A stretch of 7,427 nucleotides of DNA, from positions 1 through 7,427 of the forward strand of contig JARXAV010000301.1 of the NCBI GenBank assembly GCA_029865665.1. The letters are read 5' to 3'. The DNA comes from Flectobacillus sp. Lineage in GTDB: Bacteria > Bacteroidota > Bacteroidia > Cytophagales > Spirosomataceae. The notes under the pieces were generated by a model. It had not been told where the DNA came from, made no database searches, and was given only the letters and a program-made list of their open reading frames with translations. Position 1 is the stretch's first letter. The number at the start of each line of letters is the position of its first letter. Below are positions 6,210-7,427 of the stretch, piece after piece. The translations under genes and the position numbers were made by a program.

Positions 6210-6217
6210 ATACAGTG

Positions 6218-6250
6218 CAAATATATATTTATGATACGTATATATGCAAA
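6218..6250 (-). promoter_or_regulatory. Bacteroidetes-type promoter driving the GH11 gene
   Basis: On the minus strand TTTG (6250-6247), a 21-base spacer and TATATTTG (6225-6218) match the -33 TTTG / -7 TAnnTTTG promoter of Bacteroidetes with spacing in the accepted range. Transcription would start near 6212 and read into GH11 and then probably the deacetylase. The spacer contains the 8-bp palindrome ATACGTAT (6234-6241). Confidence 0.6.
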
Positions 6251-6327
6251 TATTATATAAAATATTTTTATATAATTTATTAAAATATTTCTATTTGATA
6301 CTTGAGAGTCTTTTTTGTAAGATTTAC

Positions 6328-6383
6328 CTACTTATAAAATTTAAATTTTATAAGTAGAAATTAAGTGATTTTGTGACTTAATT
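6328..6383. repeat. 30-bp perfect palindrome followed by an 8-bp stem-loop
   Basis: CTACTTATAAAATTT (6328-6342) is followed directly by its exact reverse complement (6343-6357), a spacerless 30-bp palindrome. One base later, AATTAAGT (6359-6366) and ACTTAATT (6376-6383) form a second dyad with a 9-base loop. The pair lies about 80 bp upstream of the GH11 promoter. The shared ACTTA/TAAGT half-site also occurs in the leader hairpin at 6111-6129. It may be a regulator-binding region, or a terminator stopping transcription from the glycan cluster. Confidence 0.6.
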
Positions 6384-6804
6384 GGTGATTATTGATGAAT
6401 GGATGTTTTTGGGGTTGTAATGGTAGTAATTGAGTTTTATTGTTTTCATCAACTATTCACTGAGATAAAAAAAATATGTAAAACTAGAAACGTATTTCAT
6501 GATAGCAGAGAAACTGTTTATAACTAGTAAAAATATAGTGTTGAAGCGTAGTGTATGTAATCAATATTTAGGGCGAGGTATCAATAGTAAGAGAAATAGT
6601 AAGGAAGTTTTTAGGGATAGATTTTTAGTTAGGTATATTTATGAATATATGGTCAATAGTAGAAAAGACACGATGTCTCTGATAAGTCGGAACACTCTCT
6701 TTCTCAGCGGTTGCATCATAGCTTATTGTTTATTTTAAAGTTACTGGTACTGAATTCTTATCCTAAATTATTATTTTCATCTCTTAACTAACCCAAAGAT
6801 AATC
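6384..6804. other. gap with no supported gene
   Basis: I see no supported gene here. An open frame on the plus strand (6499-6738) would encode a 79-residue lysine/arginine-rich peptide with no recognisable motif, and codon use gives no reason to trust it. On the minus strand 6639-6719 could encode MMQPLRKRVF followed by a hydrophobic stretch; that faintly recalls the N-terminus of membrane sugar transferases that often follow epimerase genes in glycan clusters, but 26 codons are too few to call. A 13-bp palindrome AGACACGATGTCT lies at 6666-6678. Confidence 0.4.
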
Positions 6805-6846
6805 TACTAGCTAATAATAGGATTAGAATCCTGTTATTAGCTAGTA
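6805..6846. terminator. 42-bp near-perfect palindrome, likely terminator of the glycan operon
   Basis: TACTAGCTAATAA (6805-6817) pairs with TTATTAGCTAGTA (6834-6846). After one mismatch, AGGATT pairs with AATCCT, so the hairpin has 19 pairs with almost no loop. In the minus-strand sense it follows the epimerase remnant's stop by about 40 bases and is itself followed by a T-rich but interrupted tail. It most likely ends transcription from the polysaccharide genes to the right; a small palindromic element is an alternative. Confidence 0.55.
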
Positions 6847-6865
6847 CTTGACAAGAATCACAGGG

Positions 6866-6886
6866 TATTAAATCTAGAATTTAATA
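6866..6886. repeat. 8-bp inverted repeat just after the epimerase remnant
   Basis: TATTAAAT (6866-6873) and ATTTAATA (6879-6886) flank CTAGA, starting one base after the remnant's stop codon. With the 42-bp palindrome beyond it, it forms a tandem hairpin pair at the end of the operon. Confidence 0.4.
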
Positions 6887-6887
6887 T

Positions 6888-7077
6888 TCATCGTTTTTTA
6901 CTATTATTCAAGGCTTGTATTGTTTTCATTAACCCATATTCTGTCGTGATAGGTAGTTTTTTATCTAAGGCTTTTATGATTTTGGTGTTATCTACTACAT
7001 AACTTTCTGTTAGTTTCTGAAGTCGTAAAGCCATCAACTCCTGTTATAAGAACTGTTATTTTATTATTTTTTTGCAT
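6888..7077 (-). pseudogene. NAD-dependent sugar epimerase/dehydratase remnant with large internal deletion
   Basis: The ATG at 7077 begins MQKNNKITVLITGVDGF, the start of an extended short-chain dehydrogenase whose TGxxGF belongs to the NAD-binding TGxxGxxG loop. The frame then breaks down and stops within 13 codons. In another frame, 7034-6888, the sequence encodes LQKLTESYVVDNTKIIKAL, DKKLPITTEYGL and MKTIQALNNSKKR, which resembles the C-terminal tail of the same family (a conserved 'V.DN.KI..aL....p.t..eGL.kTi' pattern). Such enzymes usually have about 300-350 residues, so roughly 0.8 kb seems to be missing, with the junction near 7024-7030. The start overlaps the glycosyltransferase end by 14 bases, as in a tight operon. 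By accident the junction offers AGGAG 4 bases before an ATG at 7034, so the 48-residue tail could be translated. Confidence 0.75.
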
Positions 7078-7427
7078 AGATTATGATGCTTTTAGCCATT
7101 TGTTGATTGATTGTTTCTCGTTGATACTGGTGCTTAAAGCTTTTTCTTTCTTCTTTTTGGTAGGAATATTGGTGGAATTTGGTCAAAAAATCTTGGTAAT
7201 TCCCAGCAGGGAAAACAATACTATTACTTACATTTTCTTGTATAAACTTACTTGCATATCCACCAACTCCCGCAATAATAGGGGTGTCGAAACAGGCGTA
7301 TTCGAATATTTTTGAGGGTAGTACTCGTTCAAATGCCTGAAGTGTATTGAGGTGTAAAAATAAAAAGTCTGCTTTTTCGTACTCTTGAATTAAATTTCTT
7401 CTGGGCATTGGGTCTAATAGTTGAACG
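7064..7427 (-). CDS. glycosyltransferase, C-terminal part (5' end beyond the window)
   Basis: The gene enters from the right edge; 120 complete codons are visible and the frame is open to the last base, so the internal Met at 7408 is not the start. It encodes NLIQEYEKADFLFLHL, then FERVLPSKIFEYACFDTPI and AGVGGYASKFIQENV. This is the nucleotide-sugar-binding half of a GT4-like transferase of the type found in O-antigen and capsule clusters of Bacteroidetes, where Glu in FERVLPSKIFEY contacts the donor in related enzymes. It would act at the cytoplasmic face of the inner membrane on a lipid-linked glycan. Its last codons overlap the start of the epimerase remnant, supporting a former operon. 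Acceptor and sugar cannot be read from this fragment. Confidence 0.88.
   Translation of the reverse strand, partial: VQLLDPMPRRNLIQEYEKADFLFLHLNTLQAFERVLPSKIFEYACFDTPIIAGVGGYASKFIQENVSNSIVFPAGNYQDFLTKFHQYSYQKEERKSFKHQYQRETINQQMAKSIIIYAKK

Noticed and set aside
6499..6738. 79-codon plus-strand open frame
   Set aside because: It has no recognisable domain and no convincing ribosome-binding site, its residue make-up is what AT-rich noncoding DNA gives by chance, and it runs antisense to all real genes.
6888..7034. 48-residue open frame as an independent small gene
   Set aside because: Its ATG and apparent AGGAG site come from codons for TGVDG of the epimerase N-terminus, and its sequence resembles an epimerase C-terminal tail; a deletion product is the simpler explanation.
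7064..7408. ATG at 7408 as start of a 114-residue gene
   Set aside because: The frame stays open to the window edge, and the upstream residues (VQLLDP) continue a glycosyltransferase domain, so this Met is internal.

Overview
The window reads as chromosomal DNA of a Bacteroidota (Bacteroidetes) bacterium, probably a Cytophagia or Flavobacteriia member. The base composition is AT-rich, the start codons have A-rich leaders rather than strong Shine-Dalgarno sites, one enzyme ends in a type IX secretion (T9SS) C-terminal sorting domain with a YPNP motif, three proteins carry lipoprotein signals, and one good promoter fits the Bacteroidetes TTTG/TAnnTTTG form. No marker here fixes the genus.

All recognisable genes lie on the minus strand, so transcription runs from high to low coordinates. 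At the right edge (7064-7427) is the C-terminal part of a polysaccharide-biosynthesis glycosyltransferase. It overlaps the start of an NAD-dependent sugar epimerase gene that has lost almost all of its interior: the Rossmann start and the C-terminal tail remain, joined out of frame (6888-7077). A 42-bp near-palindrome at 6805-6846 probably terminates that operon. A gene-poor stretch follows (about 5922-6804). It holds tandem palindromes, a promoter, four phased 10-bp repeats and a hairpin-rich leader that I assign to the GH11 gene.

The centre is a small xylan-degrading cluster. It comprises a GH11 endo-xylanase lipoprotein (5181-5921), a CE4/NodB polysaccharide deacetylase lipoprotein that is probably an acetylxylan esterase (4012-5088), a SUMF1/FGE-like lipoprotein of unknown role (2544-3380), and a secreted GH10 endo-xylanase with a CBM36/60-type xylan-binding module and a T9SS sorting domain (627-2378). 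Together they would cut the xylan backbone by two unrelated enzymes, one tethered to the cell and one exported by T9SS, while the esterase strips acetyl groups. No SusC/SusD pair, transporter or regulator gene is visible.

The most striking unexplained signal is a perfect 17-bp inverted repeat (TTATCAGCGAGTTAGTC) that frames the GH11 gene, one arm in its 5' leader and the other between it and the deacetylase. It could allow DNA inversion, mark a cassette boundary, or pair over a long range in the mRNA. Other signals are a LacI/GalR-type operator at the GH10 start region, paired palindromes in the long gaps, a possible transposase fragment at 3733-3867, and a strong bidirectional terminator at 68-96 that closes an unseen gene on the left.
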